Origin: an uncultured Alphaproteobacteria bacterium
GTDB taxonomy: Bacteria > Pseudomonadota > Alphaproteobacteria > Rhizobiales > Ancalomicrobiaceae
Direction: 5' to 3'
Assembly: GCA_937892955.1 (NCBI GenBank)
Contig: CALBKH010000120.1
Span: forward strand, 1 to 26,499
DNA: 26,499 nt
A program made the position numbers and the translations under genes. The notes below the pieces were generated by a model, which saw only the letters and a program-made list of their open reading frames with translations, made no database searches and had not been told where the DNA came from. Below are positions 15,317-24,334 of the stretch, in pieces (the stretch's first letter is position 1; each line of letters begins with the position of its first letter).

Positions 15317-16303
15317 ATGAAGATGCGCCACCTGTTCCTGTCGGTTCTGCTGCTCGCCGGATTCCAGGCTCTTCCCGCTCGGGCCGAGGAGAAGCTCTAC
15401 GTCTACACGTCGATGAAGGAGTCGCTGATCGGCGAGTTGAAGAAGTCCTTCGTCGCCAAACACCCGGACGTGAAGATGGACTATCAGTCGGCCGGCGCCG
15501 GCAAGCTGATGGCCAAGCTCGCCGCCGAGCGCGAGTCCGGCAAGGTTCTCGCCGACATCCCGTGGACCAGCGAAGTCCCCGACTTCTACCAGCTCAAGGA
15601 ACAGGGGGTTCTCCAACCCTACGTGCCGAAAGAGATCTCGGCGCTGGTCAACCCGCTGCCCGAATACGACGGGTCGTTCACCGCGGTGCGTCTGGGCACG
15701 CTCGGCGTCGCCTACAACACGCGTCTGGTGAAGGAGGCTCCGAAGTCCTGGGCCGACGTCGGTGGGCCGTCCTTCAAGGGCGCCTTCGGCATCGCCAACC
15801 CGGCGCTGTCGGGAACCGCCTACATGAGCGTCTCGCTGCTGGTGAAGCAGTTCGGCTGGGGCTACATCGAGAGCCTGCGCGCCAACGGCGCCAAGATGGG
15901 CAAGGGCTCCGGTCAGGTCGTCGACGACACCGCCTCCGGTGACCTCCTGGGCAGCCTCGCGGTCGACTACATCACCCTCGACAAGGTCGACAAGGGCGCC
16001 ACCCTGGCTCTCGTCTATCCGTCCGAGATGCTGGTGATCCCGAGCCCGATCGCGATCATCAAGGGCTCGCCGAACACCGAAGCCGCCAAGAAGTTCGTCG
16101 ACTTCGTCCTCTCCAAGGAGGGTCAGGCGATCATCGCCAAGGAAGGCACGCTGCCGGTGCGTTCGGACGTCGAAGTGCCGTCGCGCTATCCGATGCCGCC
16201 GGTCGCCGACGCGATGAAGCGCGCCATCCCCATCGACTACAAGAAGTTGATGGCGGAGAAGGAAGCCACCATCAAGAAGTTCACCGACATCATGCAGAAG
16301 TGA
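15317..16303 (+). CDS. ABC transporter periplasmic substrate-binding protein (FbpA/AfuA-like)
   Basis: A 328-residue secreted binding protein. The signal peptide is about residues 1-23 (cleavage after LPARA, mature EEKLYVYTS). The fold signature KLYVYTSMKESLIGELKKSF, the mid segment VRLGTLGVAYNTRLV, the hinge region IANPALSGTAYMSVSLLVKQ and IPSPIAIIKGSPNTEAAKKF place it in the extracellular binding protein group of FbpA, AfuA and PhnS. Classical Fe3+ binders have an adjacent Tyr-Tyr pair around residue 195; here the region ITLDKVDKGATLALVYPSE has only a single tyrosine, so iron is not assured. Phosphorylated sugars or phosphonates are alternatives. A GGGGAGGA site precedes the ATG. It is the first transporter gene of a four-gene operon behind a two-component system. 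Confidence 0.9.
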   Translation: MKMRHLFLSVLLLAGFQALPARAEEKLYVYTSMKESLIGELKKSFVAKHPDVKMDYQSAGAGKLMAKLAAERESGKVLADIPWTSEVPDFYQLKEQGVLQPYVPKEISALVNPLPEYDGSFTAVRLGTLGVAYNTRLVKEAPKSWADVGGPSFKGAFGIANPALSGTAYMSVSLLVKQFGWGYIESLRANGAKMGKGSGQVVDDTASGDLLGSLAVDYITLDKVDKGATLALVYPSEMLVIPSPIAIIKGSPNTEAAKKFVDFVLSKEGQAIIAKEGTLPVRSDVEVPSRYPMPPVADAMKRAIPIDYKKLMAEKEATIKKFTDIMQK

Positions 16304-16319
16304 ACCTTCGGAGGGGGCC

Positions 16320-17402
16320 ATGAGTTCGGTCAAGATAGCCGGCCTCTCCAAGTCCTACGGAGGCCGATCGATACTTCACGGGTTGGATCTGACGGTCGAA
16401 GCAGGAGAGTCCTTCACGCTCCTCGGCCCCTCCGGTTGCGGAAAGACCGTGTTGATGCGTCTTCTCGCCGGGTTCGAAGCGCCGAACGCCGGAAGCATCC
16501 GGATCGGCGACACGGTCGTCGCGGACGGCGGGACCAACGTCCCGCCGGACCGGCGCGGCATCGGCATGGTCTTCCAGGACTATGCGGTGTGGCCGCACAT
16601 GAGCGTCCGCGACAACGTCGCCTATCCCCTGAAGATCGGCGGCGTCCCCGCCGACGAACGCGACCGGGCGACGCGGGCGGTGATCGGACAGGTCGGCATG
16701 GCCGGGCTCGAGACGCGCATGCCGTCGCAGCTGTCGGGCGGCCAGCAGCAGCGCGTCGCGCTGGCGCGGGCGCTGGTCTCCAAGCCGTCGCTGCTGCTCC
16801 TCGACGAGCCGCTCAACAACCTCGACGCCAACCTGCGCGAGGAGATGCGCTTCGAGATCCGCGAGTTGCAGCAGAAGCTCGGGATCACCGTCGTCTACGT
16901 CACCCACGACCAGGAGATCGCCCTGGCGATCGCCGACCGCATCGGGGTGATGGACGAGACCGGCCGGCTGCGGCAGGTGGGCACCCCCGACGACGTCTTC
17001 GATCGTCCGGCCGACGCCTTCATCTATCGCTTCCTCGGCGTCGCCAACTTCGTTGCGATGCATCGCGCCGGCGAGGCGTGGTGCTTTCCCGACGGGGTCG
17101 GGGTGTGGGAGGGCGCGCCGCCGGAGATGGAAGGCGACCGCCTCACCCTCGGCTGTCGGCCCTTCGACATCGACCTCGCCCGTGACGGCGCAGGCCTCCC
17201 CGGCGTCGTCACCCGTGCCAGCTTCCTCGGGGCGCAGATGGACTATCTGATCGAAGCCGGGGGCGTGACCTTCCGCGCCGCCACCGACAGCCGGCGCGCG
17301 CTGCGCGACGATCGGCGCTTCGAGGAGGGTGAGCCGTGCCGGCTGACCTTCCGCGGCGCCCAGTGGTTCGACGCGAGCGCCAGCGAAGGAGGTCGGGCAT
17401 GA
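16320..17402 (+). CDS. ABC transporter ATP-binding protein (first of two in the operon)
   Basis: A 360-residue ATPase energising the adjacent importer. Walker A is LGPSGCGKTVLMRLLAG (a TV where relatives usually have TT), the Q loop is MVFQDYAVWPHMSV, the signature is QLSGGQQQRVALARAL, Walker B is LLLLDEPLNNLD with the catalytic Glu, and the switch is VTHDQEIALAIADR. Residues from about 240 form a TOBE-like regulatory domain. All catalytic elements are intact. It follows the binding protein by 16 bp with a GGAGGGGG ribosome binding site and overlaps the permease start by four bases (ATGA). A second, different ATPase gene follows the permease. Confidence 0.95.
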   Translation: MSSVKIAGLSKSYGGRSILHGLDLTVEAGESFTLLGPSGCGKTVLMRLLAGFEAPNAGSIRIGDTVVADGGTNVPPDRRGIGMVFQDYAVWPHMSVRDNVAYPLKIGGVPADERDRATRAVIGQVGMAGLETRMPSQLSGGQQQRVALARALVSKPSLLLLDEPLNNLDANLREEMRFEIRELQQKLGITVVYVTHDQEIALAIADRIGVMDETGRLRQVGTPDDVFDRPADAFIYRFLGVANFVAMHRAGEAWCFPDGVGVWEGAPPEMEGDRLTLGCRPFDIDLARDGAGLPGVVTRASFLGAQMDYLIEAGGVTFRAATDSRRALRDDRRFEEGEPCRLTFRGAQWFDASASEGGRA

Positions 17403-19078
17403 CCGGGTCATTCCGTTTCGGGACGCCACAGATCCTCTTCGCCCTGGCGGTCGGCATCCTGGTGATCTTCGTCGCCGTGCCGGTGCTGTTGATCTTCTTC
17501 AACGCGCTGTGGGTCGACGGCCGTTTCAACATCACCGACACCGTCAAGGTGCTGAGCGAGCCGGACACCTACAAGGCCCTGATCAACTCGCTGATCCTCG
17601 CCTCGGGCGTCACCGTGACCGGCACCATCGTCGGCACCTTCTTCGCCTGGTTGGTGACCCGCACCGACCTGCCCTACAAGGGCGCGATGCGGGTGCTGTT
17701 CCTGGTGCCCTTCATGCTGCCGTCGTTCATCGGCGCGCTCGCCTGGAAGATGCTGCTGTCGCCGCGCGCCGGCTACATCAACCGGTTCTTCATGGAGACG
17801 CTGGGCTTCTCGGAGCCGGTGTTCAACATCTACTCCTACCACGGTATCATCCTGGTGGAGACGATGTACCTCTTCCCCTTCGTCTTCATCCAGGTGTGCG
17901 GCGCGCTCGAACGCATGGATCCGACGCTGGAGGAATCGGCCCGGATTTCCGGCGCCGACCTGTTCACCATCACCCGCAAGATCACCATCCCGCTGGTCGC
18001 CCCTTCGATCCTGTCGGGCGCGCTGCTGATCATGCTCTATTCGATGGCGCATTTCGGCACCGTGGCGATGCTCGGCATCGAGGCCGGTATCTACAACATC
18101 CCGACGCTGATCTACGAGCGTATCCACCAGAGCGCCGGCTCCTTCGGGGCGATCCGCACCGGCACCGTGCTCTCCACCGTGCTGGTGGCGACGGCGGCGC
18201 TGATCATCTGGCTGCAGAACAAGGTGCTTTCCGGCGGGCGCTACCAGATCATCGCGGGAAAGAGCTTCCGGCCGACCGAGATCCGCCTGCGCGGGCTGCG
18301 CCTGCCGCTCCTCGCCTTCTGCGTCGCCTACATCGGCTTCACCATCGTGCTGCCGACGGCGACGATCTTCCTGGTCGGCGGGCTCGCCACCTACGGGCTG
18401 CCGATCACGCCGGAGAACATGACGTTCGACAACTACCACCACATCCTGTTCGAGTGGGATCTGACCCGCGACGCCATCTGGAACTCGATCGGCCTCGGCC
18501 TCGCCGCGGCGCTGATCACCATGTTCGCCGGCGTCGTCATCTCCTACGTCATCGTCAAGATGAAGGTTCCGGGCAAGGGCATCCTCGAGTTCCTCGGCAT
18601 GCTGCCGTTCTCGGTGCCGGGATCGGTGATCGCGCTCGGCGTCATCCTCGCCTGGTCGGGCAAGTACGGCGTCAACATCTACAATACCATCTGGATCATC
18701 CTGGTGGCCTACATCGCCCGCTACATGGCCTTCGCGCTGAAGGCCAACTCGGCGGCGCTCGAACAGGTGCACGACAGCCTCGTCGAGGCGGCGCGCGCCT
18801 CCGGCGCCACCATGTGGCAGGCGCTGCGCGACATCGTCATCCCGCTGGTGCGGCCCGGCATGGTGGCGGCATTCTTCCTGATCTTCCTGCCGGCGCTACG
18901 CGAACTGACGGTCTCGGTGCTGCTCTACGGGCCGACGACCCGCACCATCGGCGTCGCCATCTACACCCTCAACGAGGACGGAGAGACGGTCTATGCCGCC
19001 GCCATGGCGGGCGTGGCGCTGATCATCATCGTCACCGCCGAGGTGGTGGTGAAGCGCGTCTTCAAGATCAAGCAGTGA
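17399..19078 (+). CDS. ABC transporter permease, double-length (FbpB-like)
   Basis: A 559-residue inner-membrane protein with about twelve hydrophobic segments, formed of two fused binding-protein-dependent permease units. Each half carries the EAA loop that contacts the ATPase: LEESARISGADLFTITRKIT followed by IPLVAPS in the first, and LVEAARASGATMWQALRDIV followed by IPLVRPG in the second. One polypeptide therefore forms the whole channel. Such fused permeases are usual in Fe3+ and related importers. The start overlaps the upstream ATPase stop by four bases. Two ATPase genes flank it, so each half could in principle contact a different ATPase. Confidence 0.95.
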   Translation: MTGSFRFGTPQILFALAVGILVIFVAVPVLLIFFNALWVDGRFNITDTVKVLSEPDTYKALINSLILASGVTVTGTIVGTFFAWLVTRTDLPYKGAMRVLFLVPFMLPSFIGALAWKMLLSPRAGYINRFFMETLGFSEPVFNIYSYHGIILVETMYLFPFVFIQVCGALERMDPTLEESARISGADLFTITRKITIPLVAPSILSGALLIMLYSMAHFGTVAMLGIEAGIYNIPTLIYERIHQSAGSFGAIRTGTVLSTVLVATAALIIWLQNKVLSGGRYQIIAGKSFRPTEIRLRGLRLPLLAFCVAYIGFTIVLPTATIFLVGGLATYGLPITPENMTFDNYHHILFEWDLTRDAIWNSIGLGLAAALITMFAGVVISYVIVKMKVPGKGILEFLGMLPFSVPGSVIALGVILAWSGKYGVNIYNTIWIILVAYIARYMAFALKANSAALEQVHDSLVEAARASGATMWQALRDIVIPLVRPGMVAAFFLIFLPALRELTVSVLLYGPTTRTIGVAIYTLNEDGETVYAAAMAGVALIIIVTAEVVVKRVFKIKQ

Positions 19079-19089
19079 GGGAGGCGGCC

Positions 19090-20163
19090 ATGTCGTATCT
19101 GAAGCTCGCCGGCATCGACAAGCGCTTCGGCGCCGTCGCGGCGGTCTCCGGCCTGAACCTCGAAGTGGCACCCGGTGAGTGCGTGGCGATGCTCGGGCCC
19201 TCGGGCTGCGGCAAGACCACGACGCTCAGGATGGTCGCCGGCTTCGAGGACATCGACGGCGGCGAGATCGTCGCCGGCGACAAGCTCTTGTCGTCCAAGG
19301 CGAAGAACTACTATCTGCCGCCGGAGAAGCGCGACTTCGGCATGGTGTTCCAGGCCTTCGCGGTGTGGCCGCATCTCTCGGTGTTCGAGAACATCGCCTT
19401 CCCCTTGCGCATCCGCAAACTGCCGCAGGACGAGATCCGCAAGCGGGTCGAGGATGCGCTGCGCCACACCAACCTCACCGGCGTCGTCGACTCCCGCCCC
19501 GACGATCTCTCCGGTGGCGGCAAGCAGCGCATCGCGCTGGCTCGCGCCCTGGCGATCCGGCCGAAGGTGATGCTGCTCGACGAGCCGCTGTCGAGCCTCG
19601 ATCCGCATTTCCGCGAGGAGATGCGCTTCGAGATCAAGGACATCCAGCGCCGCCTCGGCTTCTCGATCCTCTACGTCACCCACGACCAGTCGGAAGCCAT
19701 GGCACTCTCCGACCGCATCCTGGTGATGAAGAAGGGCGTCGTCCAACAGGTCGGCAGCCCGCGTGACGTCTATTATCGCCCGGCCAACCGCTTCGTCTTC
19801 TCCTTCATCGGGTTGTCGAGTTTCCTGCGCGTTCGCTTCGCCGGCGGCAGGATGGTCGTCGACGATCTGGAGTTGCCGTTCGACTCGGTCGGAGAAGCGC
19901 CGGCCGAACTGGTCGGCGCCGGCGACGGGGTGCTGGCGGTGCGTCCGTCCGACGTCGATTTCGTCGACGAGGGCGGGCTGCGCGGCGTCGTGCGGCGGCG
20001 GTCCTCGCTCGGCGAGATCGTCGACTATCAGATCGCCGTCGGCTCGCAGACCCTACGCGTCCAGAAGACCCGCCACGAGAGCGGGCCGCAGACCGGCGAG
20101 ACCTGCGGCGTGCGCTTCGCGATGTCGAACTGGTATCCGATGTCGGACGCCACCGACGGCTGA
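19090..20163 (+). CDS. ABC transporter ATP-binding protein (second of two in the operon)
   Basis: A 357-residue ATPase. Walker A is LGPSGCGKTTTLRMVAGF, the Q loop MVFQAFAVWPHLSV, Walker B VMLLDEPLSSLD and the switch VTHDQSEAMALSDR. The signature reads DDLSGGGKQRIALARAL, with GGGKQR where most relatives have GGQQQR. A TOBE-like domain fills residues 240-357. It differs clearly from the operon's first ATPase, so they are not a recent duplication. It lies 11 bp after the permease with a GGGAGG site. I infer that it either pairs with the first ATPase as a heterodimer or serves as an alternative subunit. It ends 62 bp from the convergent second transport operon. Confidence 0.95.
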   Translation: MSYLKLAGIDKRFGAVAAVSGLNLEVAPGECVAMLGPSGCGKTTTLRMVAGFEDIDGGEIVAGDKLLSSKAKNYYLPPEKRDFGMVFQAFAVWPHLSVFENIAFPLRIRKLPQDEIRKRVEDALRHTNLTGVVDSRPDDLSGGGKQRIALARALAIRPKVMLLDEPLSSLDPHFREEMRFEIKDIQRRLGFSILYVTHDQSEAMALSDRILVMKKGVVQQVGSPRDVYYRPANRFVFSFIGLSSFLRVRFAGGRMVVDDLELPFDSVGEAPAELVGAGDGVLAVRPSDVDFVDEGGLRGVVRRRSSLGEIVDYQIAVGSQTLRVQKTRHESGPQTGETCGVRFAMSNWYPMSDATDG

Positions 20164-20178
20164 TCCGGCCGCCCGATA

Positions 20179-20201
20179 CCGACGCCGACTTCGGTCGTCG
20201 G
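20179..20201. terminator. Hairpin between convergent transport operons
   Basis: A 6-bp stem (CCGACG with CGTCGG) lies in the 62-bp gap between two convergent ATPase genes. It has no U tract on either strand, so a terminator role is only suggested by position. Confidence 0.3.
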
Positions 20202-20225
20202 ACCCGGGTCGCGACGCCGATCGGT

Positions 20226-21286
<1,061 letters not shown>

Positions 21287-21290
<4 letters not shown>

Positions 21291-22963
21291 GGATGTCTCA
21301 CCATGGTGGTGTGGCGGCTCCAGCGATCGACGAAGGCGCCGATGATGGCGATGGCGATCAGGACGACGACGATCACCACGACGGAGAAGGCGGCGGAGAC
21401 CCCGAGGCGGCCGGAGCCGACCTGATTGAGGATCTGCACCGTCATCAGGTTCCAGTTGGCCGAGACGAGGAAGATGGCGGCGCTGATCGCCGTCATGGCG
21501 CGGACGAAAGCGTAGACGAGACCCGAGAAGAAGGCCGGCGCGATCAGCGGCAGCGTCACCTTGCGGAACGTGGTGAGGCCGTCGGCGCCGAGGTTGTGGG
21601 CGGCCTCCTCGATCGACGGGTCGATCTGGCGCAGCACCGCGATACCCGACTGGATGCCGACCGGCACGTAACGGAAGACGAAGGCCAGAACGATGATGGC
21701 GAGCGTGCCGGTGAGCAGCAGCGGCCGATCGTTGAAGGCGAGGATGTAGCCGATGCCGACGACGGTGCCGGGGACGGCGAAGGGCAGGATGGCGGCGAAC
21801 TCGAGGGTGGCGCGGCCGGGGAACGACCGACGCACCACCAGGAAGGCGATCAACATGCCGAGCAGGCCGCTGATCGGCGTGGTGATGATCGCGACGATCA
21901 GCGTGTCCTTCACCGACTGCAGGCCGACGTCGAAGACATAGGCGAAATGGGCGAGTGTCGGCGAATAGTCGAAGCCCCAGACCCGGGTGAAGGCGCCGAC
22001 CAGGATCACCGCGTAGAAGGCGGCGACGAGGAGTGCGAATGCGACGAGAAGCGCCCACAGCAGCCATTTGACCGGCGTCGAGACGATCTTCGAAGACGAC
22101 GCGGTCGGTTTGCCGGTGACGGTGATGTACTGGCGCTTCGAAAGATACCAGCGCTGGATGGCGAAGGCGGTCAGGGACGGGATCAGCAGCACGATGGCGA
22201 GCGTCGCGCCGCGCGACAGGTTGAAGGAGCCGGTGATCTCCAGATAGGCCTGCGGCGCCAGCATCGGGAAGGCGGCACCGGCGAGCACCAGCGGATTGCC
22301 GAAGTCGGCCATCGACTCGATGAAGACGATGAGGAAGGCACCGGCGATGCCGGGCAGCGACAACGGCAAGGAGACCTTGACGAAGGTCTGCCAGCGCGTC
22401 GCCCCGACGTTGAGCGCCGCATCCTCGAGTGTCGGGCTGATCGAGGCGAGGACGCCGCGCAGCGACAGATAGGCGATCGGCGCGAAGGTGAAGATCTGCG
22501 ACAGCACGACGCCGTGGAAGCCGTAGATCGAGAAGTCCTCGATGCCGAAGAGTTGCCGGGTGACGAGGCCGTTGAAGCCGAAGAGGAACAGGATCGACAC
22601 GGCGCTGACGAAGGGCGGCGAAACGATCGGCAGGATGGTGACGTAGTGGAGGATCGTCTTACCCGGCACGTCGAGGCGGGTCATGACGAAGGCGGCGAGA
22701 TAGCCGACGACGACGCTCGCCACCCCGACCAGCGCGCCGACGCCGAGGCTGTTGATCAGCGCATTGCGGTAGAGCCGGCGATCGGCGATGTCGAGGTAGC
22801 CCTGGAGGGTCCAGACGCCGTCGACCCGGAAGCTGGCGAGGAGAACTCGGACCAGCGGATAGACGACGAAGACGGCGACCGCGATGGCGATCGCCGCCAG
22901 AAGCACCGCCAACAGCGGGTCACGAGCCAGCAACCGCAGTTCGGCACGTGTGTCGCGGGCCAT
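21287..22963 (-). CDS. ABC transporter permease of the second importer, double-length
   Basis: A 558-residue membrane protein with about twelve transmembrane helices and two EAA loops: LEDAALNVGATRWQTFVKVS followed by LPLSLPG, and IEEAAHNLGADGLTTFRKVT followed by LPLIAPA. The architecture equals that of the first importer's permease, but the sequences are clearly diverged. The frame stays open upstream through the binding-protein gene, so the start rests on ATG 22963, which gives MARDTRAELRLLARDP. It lies 11 bp after the binding-protein stop and overlaps the downstream ATPase by four bases. Confidence 0.95.
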
Positions 22964-22974
22964 GACCGCGGTCC

Positions 22975-23970
22975 CTACTGCCCGAGCACCTCTTTGGTCC
23001 AGCGTTCGACCAGGCGCTTCTTGTTCTGCGCGGCGAAGGCGGCGTCGACCGGGATCAACTTGATCTTGTCGAGCGAGGTGACGCCGGCGCCGCCGCTGAC
23101 GTCGGGACGCACCGGGAGGAAGTAGGTCTTCGAGGCCGAGAGAGCCCCCTGCCCCGCCTTCGACGTCATCCAGTCGACGAGTTTCTTGGCTTCGTCGGCG
23201 TTCTGCGCGCCCTTGAGGATCGACATCGACGCCACTTCGTAGCCGACGCCCTCGCTCGGGAACACGACCTGGACCGGATAGCCCTCGCCGGCGAGCTTGA
23301 GAAAGCCCGGCGTGAACTGGATGGCGATCGGCGTCTCGCCGACGCCGAGGGCGCCGGAGGGCGCGGTGCCGGACTGGGTGTAGGTCTGGATGTTGGGATT
23401 GAGCGACTTCAGATAGCCGAAGGCGCCGTCTTCGCCGCGCTGCTGGATCAGCGTCAGGATGACCGCATAGGCGGTGCCCGACGACTGCGGCGACGGCATC
23501 TGGATCAGGCCCTTGTAGGCCGGGTTCTTCAGGTCTTCCCAGGAGGTCGGCACCGGCGCGTTGCGGCGCTGGAGGATGTCGGTGCGCACGCCGATCGCCA
23601 GCGGGTTGGTGTAGATGGCGTGCCAGTAGCCCTCCTTGTCCTTGAAGGCGTCGGGCAGGGCGGCGGCGTTCGGCGACACGAAGGGCTCGGTCAGGCCGCG
23701 CTCCTTGGCGATGATGTGGTTCTCGCTCGGGGCGCCGAACCAGACGTCGGCCTGGGGACGCGCCTTCTCCGCCTCGATCCGCGACAGCGCCGGGCCGGAG
23801 GACAGGAACACCATCTGAACTTTGACGCCGCTGTCCTTGGAGAAGGCGTCGAGCAGCCGTTTGGCATTCTCCTCGTCGACGCTCGAATAGACGGTGAGGG
23901 CTTGCGCGGCGCCGATGGCGAGGGCCGACGTCATCGTGGCCGCCAGGAGGGTTCCGATGGAAAGGCGCAT
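22975..23970 (-). CDS. ABC transporter periplasmic substrate-binding protein of the second importer
   Basis: A 331-residue secreted protein. The signal peptide is about residues 1-24 (cleavage after GAAQA, mature LTVYSSVDEENAKRLL). Segments LSSGPALSRIEAEK, ADVWFGAPSENHII, WHAIYTNPLAIGVRTDIL, MPSPQSSGTAYAVILTLIQQ and VVFPSEGVGYEVASMSILKG match the FbpA/AfuA/PhnS group, and AfuA-type (hexose phosphate) proteins are the nearest in feel. The FbpA-style Tyr-Tyr iron pair is absent. I preferred ATG 23970 over 23982 because a near-perfect GGAGGAAG lies just before it and nothing precedes the upstream one. It leads a binding protein, permease, ATPase operon. Confidence 0.92.
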   Translation of the reverse strand: MRLSIGTLLAATMTSALAIGAAQALTVYSSVDEENAKRLLDAFSKDSGVKVQMVFLSSGPALSRIEAEKARPQADVWFGAPSENHIIAKERGLTEPFVSPNAAALPDAFKDKEGYWHAIYTNPLAIGVRTDILQRRNAPVPTSWEDLKNPAYKGLIQMPSPQSSGTAYAVILTLIQQRGEDGAFGYLKSLNPNIQTYTQSGTAPSGALGVGETPIAIQFTPGFLKLAGEGYPVQVVFPSEGVGYEVASMSILKGAQNADEAKKLVDWMTSKAGQGALSASKTYFLPVRPDVSGGAGVTSLDKIKLIPVDAAFAAQNKKRLVERWTKEVLGQ

Positions 23971-23996
23971 GTCTTCCTCCATTTGTTTTGCCGGCT

Positions 23997-24025
23997 AGCC
24001 TATCACCGGCCCGGAGGGCCAGCAA
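23997..24025 (-). promoter_or_regulatory. Candidate promoter for the second importer operon
   Basis: On the minus strand TTGCTG is followed after 17 nt by TAGGCT, 27 bp upstream of the binding-protein ATG. Each hexamer alone is weak, but the spacing and the TAGNNT form match the other promoters predicted here. The rest of the 289-bp gap up to the tRNA shows nothing else recognisable. Confidence 0.4.
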
Positions 24026-24259
24026 TGAAACGACCAGTGGACAGACCCGTGACGGATGCAGCGTCGAGGAAACCGTTCGGGAAACCTCCGATGAGACGAA
24101 TGGGCCCGACGGAGGCGAGGTCACGGACGCCATCGCCACCGCCTTCGCGACGTCGGTTGCGCGCGCGGACTTCGCCGCGATCGGTGACCCGGGCGAGATC
24201 CGCCGGCCGTCCGGATCGACGATCGAACGGTGAAACCGAATTAGATCAGTGAGATGGAT

Positions 24260-24334
24260 TGGAGCGGGCGATGGGAATCGAACCCACGACATTCAGCTTG
24301 GGAAGCTGACGTTCTACCCCTGAACTACGCCCGC
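24260..24334 (-). tRNA. tRNA-Gly (anticodon CCC)
   Basis: The minus strand folds as a complete tRNA. The acceptor arm is GCGGGCG with CGCCCGC, the D arm is GTTC with GAAC, and the anticodon arm is TCAGC with GCTGA around loop TTCCCAA, giving anticodon CCC (reads GGG). The T arm is GTGGG with CCCAT around TTCGATT, the discriminator is U, and CCA is encoded at 24260-24262. The first 21 nt of the gene also encode the end of the glycosyltransferase reading frame on the same strand. Confidence 0.97.

Noticed and set aside
21293..23125. 610-codon open frame on the plus strand opposite the second permease
   Set aside because: It is the antisense shadow of a clear permease gene; the translation is charged, repetitive and shows no domain.
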